A DNA stretch of 64,000 nt from Noviherbaspirillum cavernae (GCF_003590875.1 NZ_QYUN01000002.1:1860001-1924000); one strand, 5' to 3'. Positions 26,478-35,965 are shown, numbered from the stretch's first letter. Notes: generated by a model not told the origin, from the sequence alone. Translations and numbers: made by a program.

Positions 26478-26951
26478 ATGGCACTTGTCTCAATTACCGA
26501 GGCGGCGAAGCTCGTACACAGAAACCGCACCACGATCTATCGGGATATCGAGCGCGGCCGCCTCAGCAAGACCGTTTCTCCGGAGGGTGACACCAGGATC
26601 GACACCTCGGAACTGCTGCGTACATACGGACGGCTCTATCCCGATGTCGCGAATGGATCGGATGATGAATCGGCGCGCGACAAGGTGAAGGTCGCCATTC
26701 TCGAAGAGAAGAACCGCTCGCTTGAGCGCGCCTTGGCGCTGGAAGGCGAACTGCGCCGGATCAAGGATCAGGTCACGAGCGAACTGCGTGCGCGGCTCAC
26801 CGACAAGGATAGTGTCATCAAGGTGCTGGAAAGCAAGGTACTTCTGCTGGAATACGACAAGCAAGTCGCTTCCGGGCCGACCGCAAAAAAGAAGGACAAT
26901 GGACCGGTCGAGTCGAAAAAATCGTGGTGGAATCGACTGTTGAATCGATAG
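26478..26951 (+). CDS. MerR/KfrA-like HTH protein with coiled coil
   Basis: 157 residues. The N-terminus (SITEAAKLVHRNRTTIYRDI) is a helix-turn-helix of the kind found in plasmid replication-associated DNA-binding proteins; residues 80-125 form a Glu/Lys/Leu-rich coiled coil (EEKNRSLERALALEGELR). This HTH plus coil layout recalls KfrA-type plasmid partition and organisation proteins, so an ancient plasmid or genomic island origin is possible. The C-terminus is basic with WWNRLLNR. The upstream TTG at 26469 is less likely. Confidence 0.7.
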   Translation: MALVSITEAAKLVHRNRTTIYRDIERGRLSKTVSPEGDTRIDTSELLRTYGRLYPDVANGSDDESARDKVKVAILEEKNRSLERALALEGELRRIKDQVTSELRARLTDKDSVIKVLESKVLLLEYDKQVASGPTAKKKDNGPVESKKSWWNRLLNR

Positions 26952-27093
26952 GCATCCATCCACTCTCGATGATATGTTGATGCACGACAAACCGAGGAAC
27001 ATTCTCCAGGTGATCGCATCTTCCCAACAGTAATATGTTTCATCCAGCATGCATCCGCTCATGCACCGCAATCCAATAACAAGGAGTGTTGCG

Positions 27094-27519
27094 ATGAAAG
27101 AAACGACGATCGATAGTCAACCGGCGGAGGATTTCGGCAAGCTGCTGCTGCGCCTGGTACTCGGTGTGCTGATCCTCTTGCACGGGATTGCCAAGGTGAT
27201 CGGCGGTCCCGCCTTCATTCTCAAGGTGGCAACGGATGCCGGATTGCCGGCGGCTTTCGGCTACATGGTGTACATCGGTGAAGTGCTGGCACCCTTGCTG
27301 CTCATCTTCGGCGCATGGACGCGACTGGCTGCGCTGATCATTGCGGTCAACATGGTGTTCGCCATCTGGCTGGTACATGCCGCGGAGGTTTTCACGCTGA
27401 ATAAGCAAGGGGGCTGGTCGCTGGAACTGCAGGGCATGTTCCTGGTGACCGCGATTGCGCTTGTATTCCTCGGCGCAGGACGATACAGCGTCGCGGGCCG
27501 AAGCGGGAAGCTGAACTGA
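27094..27519 (+). CDS. DoxX-family membrane protein
   Basis: 141 residues with four hydrophobic segments and the family pattern LLRLVLGVLILLHGIAK. DoxX proteins are small inner-membrane proteins linked to thiosulfate-quinone chemistry or redox stress in different lineages. AAGGAG lies eight bases before the ATG at 27094. It converges with the next gene, nine bases apart. Confidence 0.88.
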   Translation: MKETTIDSQPAEDFGKLLLRLVLGVLILLHGIAKVIGGPAFILKVATDAGLPAAFGYMVYIGEVLAPLLLIFGAWTRLAALIIAVNMVFAIWLVHAAEVFTLNKQGGWSLELQGMFLVTAIALVFLGAGRYSVAGRSGKLN

Positions 27520-27528
27520 ACGTGCGTA

Positions 27529-28785
27529 TCAGTCGCTGCGCCGCATCCGGCAGCTGGTCGGCAAGGCGGTGGCTGCCGCCGGGATGTAGCGCTCAGTCTT
27601 GAATCCGTAACCGCTGCCTTCATTGTCGAAGCGTATCGCGCCGTCCGCTATTTTCTGCATGACCGATACGTAGAGCGGCTGGATCAGCTGATGATCGGTA
27701 GCGCGCATGCTCGCTTCGTGGAACGCGTTCTGGTAGCGCGCACCTTCCATCGCCTTCGCCACCTTCGCCGCCTCGGTGCTCTGCGCCTTCTCGATGGCCG
27801 TAGCCAGCATCTCGATCATTAGATGCATGCGCATGTGGACGTAGTCGTCTTCCGGCGACGGATAGCGCTGGCGGAACGCCTTGTAAAACGCATCGCTCGC
27901 CGAATTCTTCACGCCCTGCCCGGCATTCGGATGCCATTCGGCCACCGCACGTACGCGGCCGACGCCGGCATCGCCGATTGCCGCGGGCGCACCCAGGCCA
28001 TTGCCGTAGAAGGTGTAGAACTTCACGTTGAGCCCGCCTTCCCTTGCCGCCTTCACCAGCAGCGTCAGGTCGTTTCCCCAGTTGCCTGTGATGACCGTGT
28101 CCGCGCCGCTGGCCTTGATCTTCGTGATGTAGGGCGTGAAGTCCTTGATCTTGCCGATCGGATGCAGCTCATCGCCCGCGATGACGACGTCGGGGCGCTT
28201 GGCCGCCAGCTGGGAGCGCGCCACCTTTGCAACCTGCTGCCCGAAGCTGTAGTCCTGTCCGATTAGATAGACGCGCTTGGCGCTGGCGTCGGTCTTGATG
28301 ACCTCGGTCAAGGCGTGCATGCGCATGTCGGCATTCGCATCGAAGCGGAAATGCCAGAAGCTGCATTTTTCATTCGTCAGCGTCGGATCGACGGCGGAAT
28401 AATTCAGGAACAGGACGCGCTGATCCGGCACGCGCGCATTGTGCTTCTCGACCGCATCGATCAGGGCCGCCGCGACCGCCGAGCTGTTTCCCTGCACCAC
28501 AACACCGATGCGCTGGTCGGTCATTTGACGCAGGCCGATCAAGGCTTCCTCCACCCCTTGCTTGCTGTCGTAGGTGACCAAAGCCAGCGGATGCGCGCCG
28601 TCGGGCAGCTTGACGCCGCCGCGCGCGTTGACGTTTTCGATCGCAAGCTGCAGGTTGCGGATGACGGCCTGGCCGGCATTGGCGAAAGGGCCGGAGAATC
28701 CTTCGATCATGCCGATGCGGATCGGCTCCGCGCTGTATGCGATACTGCATGCCAAGAAAGAGAGGGCGAGGAATAGACGTTTCAT
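27529..28785 (-). CDS. periplasmic branched-chain amino-acid-type binding protein
   Basis: 418 residues with a signal peptide (cleavage near SIAYSA) and a Peripla_BP_6 domain (PIRIGMIEGFSGPFANAG, then VYLIGQDYSFGQQVAK). Homologues feed Liv-type ABC transporters or act as receptors for sensor systems. No permease or ATPase gene is next to it, so the partner is elsewhere. No clear ribosome binding site is seen before the ATG. Confidence 0.88.
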   Translation of the reverse strand: MKRLFLALSFLACSIAYSAEPIRIGMIEGFSGPFANAGQAVIRNLQLAIENVNARGGVKLPDGAHPLALVTYDSKQGVEEALIGLRQMTDQRIGVVVQGNSSAVAAALIDAVEKHNARVPDQRVLFLNYSAVDPTLTNEKCSFWHFRFDANADMRMHALTEVIKTDASAKRVYLIGQDYSFGQQVAKVARSQLAAKRPDVVIAGDELHPIGKIKDFTPYITKIKASGADTVITGNWGNDLTLLVKAAREGGLNVKFYTFYGNGLGAPAAIGDAGVGRVRAVAEWHPNAGQGVKNSASDAFYKAFRQRYPSPEDDYVHMRMHLMIEMLATAIEKAQSTEAAKVAKAMEGARYQNAFHEASMRATDHQLIQPLYVSVMQKIADGAIRFDNEGSGYGFKTERYIPAAATALPTSCRMRRSD

Positions 28786-28937
28786 GTGTTTTTTATATTG
28801 AGGAGTGCGTGCTGCCGATCAGTCCGACAATGCGTAGCGGCCAATCAGAGGTGCGTCATTCCGGCACAGACCGAAATGACTGTTTTGTCGGTAGTCCACG
28901 AAAATTCTGCCGTGGAATTCTGTTGCAGATTTTTACC

Positions 28938-28963
28938 TTTCAGGCCATGTAATCGGCCTGAAA
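28938..28963 (-). terminator. hairpin downstream of ribA
   Basis: Perfect 9-bp stem TTTCAGGCC/GGCCTGAAA with an 8-base loop, seven bases past the ribA stop. No T-run follows on the minus strand, so it may act as a transcript end stabiliser rather than a classic terminator. Confidence 0.5.
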
Positions 28964-28969
28964 CCGAAG

Positions 28970-29608
28970 TCACTCGAAATCCAGCATGTGCCCGAGTTTT
29001 TCCTGCTTGGTGCGCAGGTAGGCCGTGTTATGCGGCGTGCGCTCGATCAGGACGGGAATCCGTTCGGCAACGCGCAAGCCGCTTTCCTCCAGCTTCGCCA
29101 TTTTCGCCGGGTTGTTCGTGATCAGGCAGATGGAGGTGACGCCCATGTGATGCAGAATCTGCGCCGCCGCCTGATAGTCGCGCGTGTCCACGGGCAGCCC
29201 GAGATCGACATTCGCTTCCACCGTGTCGCGCCCCTGATCCTGCAATTGATAGGCGCGGATCTTGTTCGCCAAGCCGATGCCCCTGCCTTCGTGGCCGCGC
29301 AGATAGACAATGGCGCCCGCGCCAGCTTCGTTGATCATGGCCATGGCCGCATCGAGCTGTTCGCCGCAGTCGCAGCGCATCGAGCCGAACACATCGCCGG
29401 TCAGGCACTCGGAATGCACGCGCACCAGCACATTTTCCCGTCCGTTCAGATCGCCCTTGACCAGCACGGTGTGCTCCACCGTTTCGCCAACGGCGCGATA
29501 GACGTGGATGCGGAAATCGCCATGCCGGGTCGGAAGGAGCGACGATGCGACGTATTCGATCAATTCCCCGCCGGCGCGCGCCGGAACTTCTGCCTTGCTT
29601 TCACTCAT
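28970..29608 (-). CDS. ribA: GTP cyclohydrolase II
   Basis: 212 residues. Zinc-binding cysteines appear in CLTGDVFGSMRCDCGEQL, the catalytic GTP-binding motif is RGHEGRGIGL, and the Tyr/Asp segment VDTRDY follows. It opens GTP to the first pyrimidine intermediate of riboflavin synthesis. It is a stand-alone RibA without a fused RibB domain. No FMN riboswitch fold was noticed in the 60-base leader. Confidence 0.95.
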   Translation of the reverse strand: MSESKAEVPARAGGELIEYVASSLLPTRHGDFRIHVYRAVGETVEHTVLVKGDLNGRENVLVRVHSECLTGDVFGSMRCDCGEQLDAAMAMINEAGAGAIVYLRGHEGRGIGLANKIRAYQLQDQGRDTVEANVDLGLPVDTRDYQAAAQILHHMGVTSICLITNNPAKMAKLEESGLRVAERIPVLIERTPHNTAYLRTKQEKLGHMLDFE

Positions 29609-29663
29609 TTTTTCAATCCAATGTATCTGACTGCTGCCTGCGCCCGCGCAACGGTTGCGGCGA

Positions 29664-30548
29664 TCAATGTTCGGGCGGCAACGGAATCCACTCGGTTTCG
29701 TCGGGAACGTTACCGAAGCGCTGCTCGCGCCATCTTCCCTTGGCTTCGTCGATGGCGTCGCGCTTGCTGGCGACGAAGTTCCACTAGATGAAGCGGTCGC
29801 CGTCGAGCGGACTGCCGCCGAGAAGCATGACGCGGGATGTGGTCCTGGCCATTATTGTAATCGCTTGCCCCCGCGGGAGTACGGCCATGTGCTGCGCAGC
29901 GAGTGGCTCGCCATCGACGAGAATCTCGCTATCGACCGCGTAGATCGCGCGCTCCTGGTGTTGCGCAGGCAGCACGAAGCCGGCTCCGGCGTCCATTTCC
30001 GCCGCCACGTAGAACAGATCGGAAAATGTCGTCGTCGGCGCGGTCTTGCCGAACGCGGTGCCGGCAATGACGCGCAAGGTGACGCCCGGCGACACAATCG
30101 TTGGAAGATTGGCAACAGGATGATGCTCGAATGCGGGCAACGTCTGTTCGTGTTCCTGCGGCAGCGCAACCCATATTTGTATGCCGTGCAGCTTGCTCCC
30201 CGTCGTGCGCAGATCATCCGGCGTGCGTTCGGAATGTGCGATGCCCTGCCCTGCGGTCATCCAGTTCACGTCGCCGGGGTTGATCGGTTGCACCGAACCC
30301 AGCGTGTCGCGGTGCAGGATCGTGCCTTCGAACAGGTAAGTGACGGTCGCGAGGCCGATGTGCGGATGCGGCCGTACATCGAGTCCCTGGCCCGGGGCGA
30401 AGCTGGCCGGCCCCATGTGGTCGAAGAAGATGAATGGGCCGACCATCTTGTGCGGATACCCGGGCAGCACGCGCGACACCGTGAATCCGCCGAGGTCCTT
30501 GACGTGCGGCTTGAGAAGAGAGAAACGGGGAGAAAGGGAATCAGTCAT
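29664..30548 (-). pseudogene. pirin-family protein interrupted by an in-frame TAG
   Basis: The 254-residue open part is a bicupin pirin: metal ligands in RPHPHIGL and HSERTP. At 29784-29786 a TAG stops it after GDRFI. The same frame continues for 39 further codons (WNFVASKRDAIDEAK to EWIPLPPEH) to a TGA at 29664, and this extension is the normal pirin C-terminus. The stop occupies the position of the first Trp of the usual IWWNF. A single TGG to TAG change explains it. The truncated protein may still fold, since only the last helix and tail are lost. Read-through or a sequencing error are alternatives. Confidence 0.85.
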
Positions 30549-30662
30549 CGTCAAGGCATCCTGAGATTGGTATGTGCGCGAATGCGGTGGTTCATTCAAG
30601 CCGAAAAAACCGGCGTCCGCGAGGAACGCCAGTCTCATGTTCGGACCATGCTTCAGTATCGA

Positions 30663-31529
30663 TCAGGCAGTCGCCTGTGCGAACTTGCCATTCTGATAGT
30701 CGATTATCGCCTGTTCGATTTCTTCGTGGGTGTTCATCACGAACGGCCCGTACTGCGCGACCGGTTCGCGCAGCGGCTTGCCGGCCAGGACGAGAAAACG
30801 CGCCCCGTCCGCTTCCGCCGCCACCTCGATCAGATCGCCTTCCGACAGCACGCCGACGCTGTGCGTCTTCAGCAGTCGTGGCGCATCGCCGCCGATCCTG
30901 GCGCTGCCCTCAAATACATACACCAAGGCCTGATAGCCACTATTGACCGTCTGCGCAAATCGGGTGCCTGCCGGCAGCGTGACATCCAGATACAGCGGAT
31001 CCGTCGTCAAGCCCTGAATCGCCCCCGCTACGGACTTGCCATCCGTATGCAGGGTTCCGGCAATCACCTTGGCCTGCCCACCGCCCGGCAAGGCCACCGC
31101 CGGGATTTCATCCGGCTGGATGTCGCGATAACCCGCTGCTTTCATTTTTTCCCGCGCCGGCAGGTTGATCCAGAGCTGGAACCCGCGCAGGCGGCCCCGC
31201 TCCTGTTGCGGCATTTCGGAATGGATGATGCCGCGCCCGGCTGTCATCCATTGCACGCCGCCGCTCTTCAAATCGCCGCGATTGCCGAGATGATCCTCGT
31301 GCAGCATGTGGCCGTCGAGGATGTAGGTCACCGTCTCGAACCCGCGGTGCGGATGCGCCGGAAAACCAGCGATGTAATCGTCCGGATTGTCCGAGGAAAA
31401 CTCGTCGAGCATCAGGAAGGGATCGAGCCGCGTGCTCTGGCCGCGCCCCAGACTGCGCCGCAGCTTGACGCCGGCGCCGTCAGACGCCGGAACCGCTTCG
31501 ATAGTGCGTTGCAAAGACCGTGAGCTCAT
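30663..31529 (-). CDS. pirin-family protein (quercetinase-like bicupin)
   Basis: 288 residues from the ATG at 31529, which has AAAGGTG upstream. N-terminal cupin with metal ligands PAHPHRGFETVTY and HSEMPQQ; C-terminal cupin with GSARIGG. Pirins bind iron and some cleave flavonols such as quercetin; others modulate transcription or metabolism. It sits between the interrupted pirin and azoR in one minus-strand series, suggesting a joint quinone/electrophile response. A TTG at 31574 would overlap azoR and is less likely. Confidence 0.9.
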   Translation of the reverse strand: MSSRSLQRTIEAVPASDGAGVKLRRSLGRGQSTRLDPFLMLDEFSSDNPDDYIAGFPAHPHRGFETVTYILDGHMLHEDHLGNRGDLKSGGVQWMTAGRGIIHSEMPQQERGRLRGFQLWINLPAREKMKAAGYRDIQPDEIPAVALPGGGQAKVIAGTLHTDGKSVAGAIQGLTTDPLYLDVTLPAGTRFAQTVNSGYQALVYVFEGSARIGGDAPRLLKTHSVGVLSEGDLIEVAAEADGARFLVLAGKPLREPVAQYGPFVMNTHEEIEQAIIDYQNGKFAQATA

Positions 31530-31580
31530 GTTGACAAACACCTTTCTGTTTTCTGAAGTGAGTTCTTCGGACAATCTCTT

Positions 31581-32201
31581 TCACGCCGCCGCGCGCAAGG
31601 GCTCCACCAGCTGCACGATCTCTGCCTTGGCCTGGCCCAAGGCCTTTTCCTTGCTCGCCTCGCCCATGCTCAATCCTTCGGCATACACGAATTCCACATC
31701 ATCCATGCCGATGAAGCGCAGGAAGTCGCGGACATACGAGGTCTGCGTATCCAGCGGGGTGCCGGCATACAAGCCGCCGCGCGCCGCAAACACATAGACC
31801 TTTTTCCCGGTCAGCAAGCCTTGCGGGCCCTTTTCCGTGTAGCGGAAAGTGATGCCGGCGCGTGCCAGGTGGTCGAAATACGCCTTCAGCGTCGACGGAA
31901 TGCCAAAGTTATACATTGGCAAGCCCAGCACGATGACATCAGCCTTGCGCACTTCCTCGATCAATGCATCCGAAAAATCGACCACGACCTGCTGTTCCGC
32001 ATTGCGTTCCTCCGGTTTGGCAATGAACGCGCCAAAACGTTGCGCGGTCAGGTGCGGCACGGGATTCTGGCCGAGGTCGCGGACGACCAGCTTGGCGTCC
32101 GGGTTGGCGGCGCGCCATCCTTCGACGAACTGATCGGCGAGACGGCTGGACTGGCCTTGGCCGGAAAAGATGCTGGCGTTGATCTGAAGCAGTGTTGTCA
32201 T
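31581..32201 (-). CDS. azoR: FMN-dependent NADH:quinone/azo reductase
   Basis: 206 residues of the flavodoxin-like AzoR family: N-terminal phosphate loop ASIFSGQGQSSRLAD, MYNFGIPSTLKAYFDH (FMN site), and ARGGLYAG. It reduces quinones and azo compounds by two electrons, protecting against electrophiles. AAGGAG precedes the ATG. It is the first gene of the azoR-pirin-pirin series and is divergent from a LysR regulator, which probably controls it. Confidence 0.94.
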   Translation of the reverse strand: MTTLLQINASIFSGQGQSSRLADQFVEGWRAANPDAKLVVRDLGQNPVPHLTAQRFGAFIAKPEERNAEQQVVVDFSDALIEEVRKADVIVLGLPMYNFGIPSTLKAYFDHLARAGITFRYTEKGPQGLLTGKKVYVFAARGGLYAGTPLDTQTSYVRDFLRFIGMDDVEFVYAEGLSMGEASKEKALGQAKAEIVQLVEPLRAAA

Positions 32202-32240
32202 GGTGTTTCTCCTTTTGTTTGGTGAACACCTGTATTTAAC

Positions 32241-32302
32241 TATTCATTGAATAGATAAAAAAGTAGAATAATTAGCGTATATATATTCATTGGATAGATA
32301 AA
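32241..32302. promoter_or_regulatory. two 19-bp direct repeats in the azoR/lysR intergenic region
   Basis: TATTCATTGAATAGATAAA at 32241-32259 recurs with one change (TATTCATTGGATAGATAAA) at 32284-32302, 43 bp apart. The first contains the palindrome ATTCATTGAAT, matching the general LysR-box pattern of interrupted dyads. The second overlaps the regulator's start codon, so binding there should repress the regulator itself. Inferred binding sites of the adjacent LysR protein. Confidence 0.7.
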
Positions 32303-33291
32303 TGACGGACGTGCAGCTGCAATACATCACGCTGGAGCAATGGCGCACGCTGATTACGGTGGTGGATACGGGCGGCTATGCGCAAGCCGCAACGGTGCTG
32401 CACAAAAGCCAATCCTCCGTGACCTACGCGGTGCAGAAGATCGAATCGCTGCTCGGCTTGAAGGTATTTGAAATACAGGGCCGCAAGGCGGTGCTGACAC
32501 CGACCGGGCAGTTCCTGTATCGCCGCGCAAAAGCGCTGCTGGATGAGTCGTCCGCCCTGGAACGCGCGGCCAGACGCTTGTCGGCCGGATGGGAAGCGGA
32601 AATCCGTCTCGCTGCCGAGATCATTTTCCCGACATGGTTGTTGCTCGATTGCATGAATCGCTTTGGCAAGGAAAGTCCGCACACGCGCATCGAGTTGATC
32701 GAATCGGTCCTCGGCGGCACGAGCGAGGCCTTGTTGAGCGGGCAGGTGGATTTCGCAATCGCCGGACAGGTGCCGCCCGGCTTCCTCGGCTCGCCCTTGA
32801 TGCGGCTGCGCTTTCTTCCCATCGCCAGTCCTGATCACCCCTTGCATCAGCTGGGGCGCAAGCTGACCATCCAGGACCTGCGGGCGCACCGCCACATCGT
32901 GGTACGCGAATCAGGCACGCGACAGACCCGGAAGACGCTGGTCGATGCCACGCAGCGCTGGACCGTCACCGATGCCGCCACGTCGATCGAGGCAGTGCGC
33001 AGCGGCTATGGCTTTTCATGGTTTTCCGAGGAAAAAATCCGGAACGAACTTCGGTCCGGCGTGCTGAAACCGCTGCCGATGCGCGAAGGCGGAGAAATGT
33101 TCGTCGAGCTTTACCTGATCCTGGCCGACCCAGACAGTGCCGGGCCCGGCGTGCAGCGACTGGCGCAGATCATTCGCGAATCGACTGCCAGCGAGTGCGC
33201 GCTGCGATATGAAGAGGCGGAAGAAGCGGAAGAGGCGGGAGCGGACGAGTTCACTGGAAATGCGGCAGCGCCATCCGATGCCGCGCCATAG
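32302..33291 (+). CDS. LysR-type transcriptional regulator
   Basis: 329 residues. N-terminal winged HTH (TVVDTGGYAQAATVLHKS then SSVTYAVQKIESLLG) and a LysR substrate-binding domain. It is divergent from azoR with 100 bases between, the classic arrangement for control of the neighbour. The last 28 residues are very rich in Glu and Ala (EEAEEAEEAG) and extend beyond the normal LysR end. Inducer unknown; quinones or electrophiles are plausible from context. Confidence 0.9.
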   Translation: MTDVQLQYITLEQWRTLITVVDTGGYAQAATVLHKSQSSVTYAVQKIESLLGLKVFEIQGRKAVLTPTGQFLYRRAKALLDESSALERAARRLSAGWEAEIRLAAEIIFPTWLLLDCMNRFGKESPHTRIELIESVLGGTSEALLSGQVDFAIAGQVPPGFLGSPLMRLRFLPIASPDHPLHQLGRKLTIQDLRAHRHIVVRESGTRQTRKTLVDATQRWTVTDAATSIEAVRSGYGFSWFSEEKIRNELRSGVLKPLPMREGGEMFVELYLILADPDSAGPGVQRLAQIIRESTASECALRYEEAEEAEEAGADEFTGNAAAPSDAAP

Positions 33292-33311
33292 TCGCGATCA
33301 CAATACGGACT

Positions 33312-33563
33312 TCAGGCCAGCAGGCGGTCGACCATCGCATAACCCTTGACGAATCCCGCCTGGACGGCCTCTTCCTCGCTCGGATAGTCCGCATCGTCGC
33401 CGGATTGCGCCGACAGTTCGCTCTCGCTGCCGGCATCGTCGCCGGGCTGGCTGATGCGCACTGAATAATCCCATACCGAATTCGCATCGTCGCGCGGCAA
33501 GGCGGTGACATGCACTTCCATGCCCTTGTACAACTCGGTACGCCAGTCCTGCTCGAATGCCAT
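33312..33563 (-). CDS. small acidic protein, function unknown
   Basis: 83 residues, acidic, with VRISQPGDDAGSES and a C-terminal helix EEAVQAGFVKGYAMVDRLL. Similar short proteins are common in Burkholderiales. No signal or membrane segment. Not recognised functionally. Confidence 0.65.
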   Translation of the reverse strand: MAFEQDWRTELYKGMEVHVTALPRDDANSVWDYSVRISQPGDDAGSESELSAQSGDDADYPSEEEAVQAGFVKGYAMVDRLLA

Positions 33564-33774
33564 GTTGATCGCTCACCGTTTGACGCCTGCCTGAAATCCT
33601 ACCCGCGGCAGCCGTGCCGGCATTGATACCGGTCAGCCGCGTGATGCACAGCATTGTTCATGCGCGGGAATATGCGTCTCTCCTCCGCCCTCATTGAGCA
33701 GGCTCAAGGTGACTGACGGATGAAGCGCCAGGATGAAACAAGACAGAATCGTGTGATGCTGCAGCGAGGTGCCC

Positions 33775-34212
33775 ATGTTCGAAACCATTCTTGTGCCGAC
33801 GGACGGCTCGCCATGGTCGGACAAAGCGGCCGATGCCGCGATCGGCGTTGCAAAGGCAATCGGCGGAAGAATCGTTGTACTTGCGGTCGCAGAGCCTTAT
33901 CCCATCATGCCTGCAGCCGAAGGTGCATTCCTCGGCGATTGGACAGAGTATGAAGCGGAGTCGCGCCGCATCGCACAGGAACATGTGCACAAGGTGACGA
34001 CCGCCGCGGGCGATGTTCACGTGCCGTGCGAGAGCGTCGTGGTTGCATCCTTCAATACCAGCGACGAAATCATCGATGCGGCGAATCGCTTTCATTGCGG
34101 CGTGATTTTCATGGGTTCGCACGGGCGCAAAGGATTGAGCAAGTTGTTTCTCGGCAGCCAAACGCAAAAGGTACTGGCGCATTCGACCATTCCGGTCATG
34201 GTGTTTCGCTGA
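33775..34212 (+). CDS. universal stress protein UspA family
   Basis: 145 residues. Begins MFETILVPTDGS, and has the ATP-binding pattern GSHGRKGLSKLFLGS near the end, so it is likely an ATP-binding Usp. GAGG lies before the ATG at 33775. It is a single gene. Confidence 0.92.
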   Translation: MFETILVPTDGSPWSDKAADAAIGVAKAIGGRIVVLAVAEPYPIMPAAEGAFLGDWTEYEAESRRIAQEHVHKVTTAAGDVHVPCESVVVASFNTSDEIIDAANRFHCGVIFMGSHGRKGLSKLFLGSQTQKVLAHSTIPVMVFR

Positions 34213-34476
34213 TCTTGTCGCATTGATTCATCTTGGTGCATCGCATATGGCTTGCCGTACTTGCATCAGGGCATGACTGCAAGCCGATTTGACACCGGAC
34301 AATAAGGCGTTCGCTTGTGCAGACGCGGCATGAACTTTGCCCGATCCTGATATCCAATCAGAAGATTCAATTGCCGTATCAGCAAGCAAGAATTCTTCTG
34401 CACATTTTTCAGACAGACCGTGCATGCGGACCGTCCCATCACCGCACATGCACGATCGGATCAAGGAACCTGACCA

Positions 34477-35601
34477 ATGCTTAGAGTTGCAATTGTCGCG
34501 AACAAGGTCACCCCGTATCGGGTGCCGGTCTTTCAACGTTTGAGTCGAATGCCTGATGTCATTCTGCATGCGATCTTTTGCGCGGAGCGGGAGCCGAACC
34601 GGCTGTGGGATTTGCCCAGCCTCGGCTTCAACCACACCTTCCTGCGCGAGCATTTCATCTCGGTGCGTGGGCGCTACATCCACTACAACCTTGACGTCAT
34701 TTCCAGCCTGAAAAAATTCGCGCCGGACGTCGTCGTGACGGCCGGCTTCAATCCGACTCACCTGTATGCGTTCGGCTATGCGCAGATGCGGGGATGGGGC
34801 CATGTACCGATGACGGACGGCACCGATGCGTCCGAACTGTCCTTGAGCAAGGTGCACCGGAGCGTGCGCCGCTTTGTCTATGCAAGGTCGGGAGCCTTCG
34901 TCTCCGCCAGCGAAGGCGGCCAGCGCCTCTACCGCAGCTACGGCATACCGGAGGACCATTGCTTCAAGTCCTGCCTGTGCATCGACAACGATGCATTCTC
35001 TCCGCGCTTGCAGAAAAAGGAGAAACCCTTTGATTTCCTCTTTTGCGGACGCATCGAGTCGGTCAAGAACCCGCTGTTCGCGCTGCAGGTGGCGGCGGAG
35101 GTCGCAAAAAGACTGGGCCGCAAGACGAGCATGCTGTTCGTCGGGTCGGGCAGCGAGGAAGATCGCGTGAAGCAGGCCGCGGCCGAACTTTCCAGTCTGG
35201 TGTCGGTGGAGTTCAAGGGCTTTGCCGCACAGCGGGAGCTGCCATCTCTTTACGGGGCGGCACGGATATTCCTGTTTCCGACACAGTGGGACCCCTGGGG
35301 CGTGGTCGTGAACGAGGCGTGCGCGTCGGGCCTGCCCGTCATCAGCTCGCCGCACGCGGGTGTGACAGGCGAACTCGTGCGGGATTGCGAAAACGGCTTC
35401 ATCTGCGACCTCGATGTGAATGTCTGGGCAGACCGTGCGGTCATCCTCCTGACGCAGGAGCATGTGTGGAATGATTTTTCACGGCGCAGCCTGGCGCTGG
35501 TCGGCGGATACACATACGACAGTGCGGCGCGCGGATTGGTGGAAGCGTGCCGCTACTCGGTGTCGGATCACCGCCAGAACGCCACGCGCAAGGCAGCCTG
35601 A
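34477..35601 (+). CDS. GT4-family glycosyltransferase
   Basis: 374 residues with two Rossmann-like halves. The C-terminal donor site shows FLFCGRIESVKNP, then FPTQWDPWGVVVNEA with the conserved Glu and SGLPVISSPHAG. Retaining GT-B enzymes of this type build surface polysaccharide or glycolipids. No other polysaccharide genes flank it, so acceptor and donor are unknown. The N-terminus (LRVAIVANKVTPYR) suggests a cytoplasmic protein. Confidence 0.9.
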   Translation: MLRVAIVANKVTPYRVPVFQRLSRMPDVILHAIFCAEREPNRLWDLPSLGFNHTFLREHFISVRGRYIHYNLDVISSLKKFAPDVVVTAGFNPTHLYAFGYAQMRGWGHVPMTDGTDASELSLSKVHRSVRRFVYARSGAFVSASEGGQRLYRSYGIPEDHCFKSCLCIDNDAFSPRLQKKEKPFDFLFCGRIESVKNPLFALQVAAEVAKRLGRKTSMLFVGSGSEEDRVKQAAAELSSLVSVEFKGFAAQRELPSLYGAARIFLFPTQWDPWGVVVNEACASGLPVISSPHAGVTGELVRDCENGFICDLDVNVWADRAVILLTQEHVWNDFSRRSLALVGGYTYDSAARGLVEACRYSVSDHRQNATRKAA

Positions 35602-35629
35602 GCGGTTCGCGCGGGTCAGCGCACGCCGG

Positions 35630-35965
35630 TCAGCGTTTTGTCGTCCCGCCAGCGATCGAACTCTGCAATTCCGCTTCGAGGTCTTGAATCCGCCGCAGCA
35701 GCATGAGCGCCACCGCGACGCCATGGCGGTCGAGTTCGAAATCGTCTCGCAATCGTCGCGCCTTCTTCGCCGTCACGACGTACCGCAGGTGGAACGACTG
35801 CGACTCGTCCATATCGTCCGTCGGCCCCTGCGCCGGCAGGATCGCGCCGATATCGACCAGATCCCGTATATCCGTCACCGACAGGCCCGATACTTCGGCG
35901 AGATACTCGATCGAACAGAGCTCCGTCTCGTTCAGCCAGACCGCACTGGCAACCTGCATCATCAT
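35630..35965 (-). CDS. cbpM: CbpM-like chaperone modulator
   Basis: 111 residues with the MerR-like CbpM pattern: [27 protein letters not shown], then [18 protein letters not shown], and a C-terminal helix. CbpM binds the J-domain of CbpA and blocks its stimulation of DnaK. Its ATG overlaps the CbpA stop (35962-35965), which fits the pairing. Confidence 0.88.
   Translation of the reverse strand: MMMQVASAVWLNETELCSIEYLAEVSGLSVTDIRDLVDIGAILPAQGPTDDMDESQSFHLRYVVTAKKARRLRDDFELDRHGVAVALMLLRRIQDLEAELQSSIAGGTTKR

Noticed and set aside
29609..29663. FMN riboswitch upstream of ribA
   Set aside because: The leader is too short and the conserved RFN-element segments were not seen.
29655..31523. A plus-strand open frame of about 620 codons across both pirin genes
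   Set aside because: Antisense to two clear pirin genes, no recognisable protein features, and Arg/His-rich composition.
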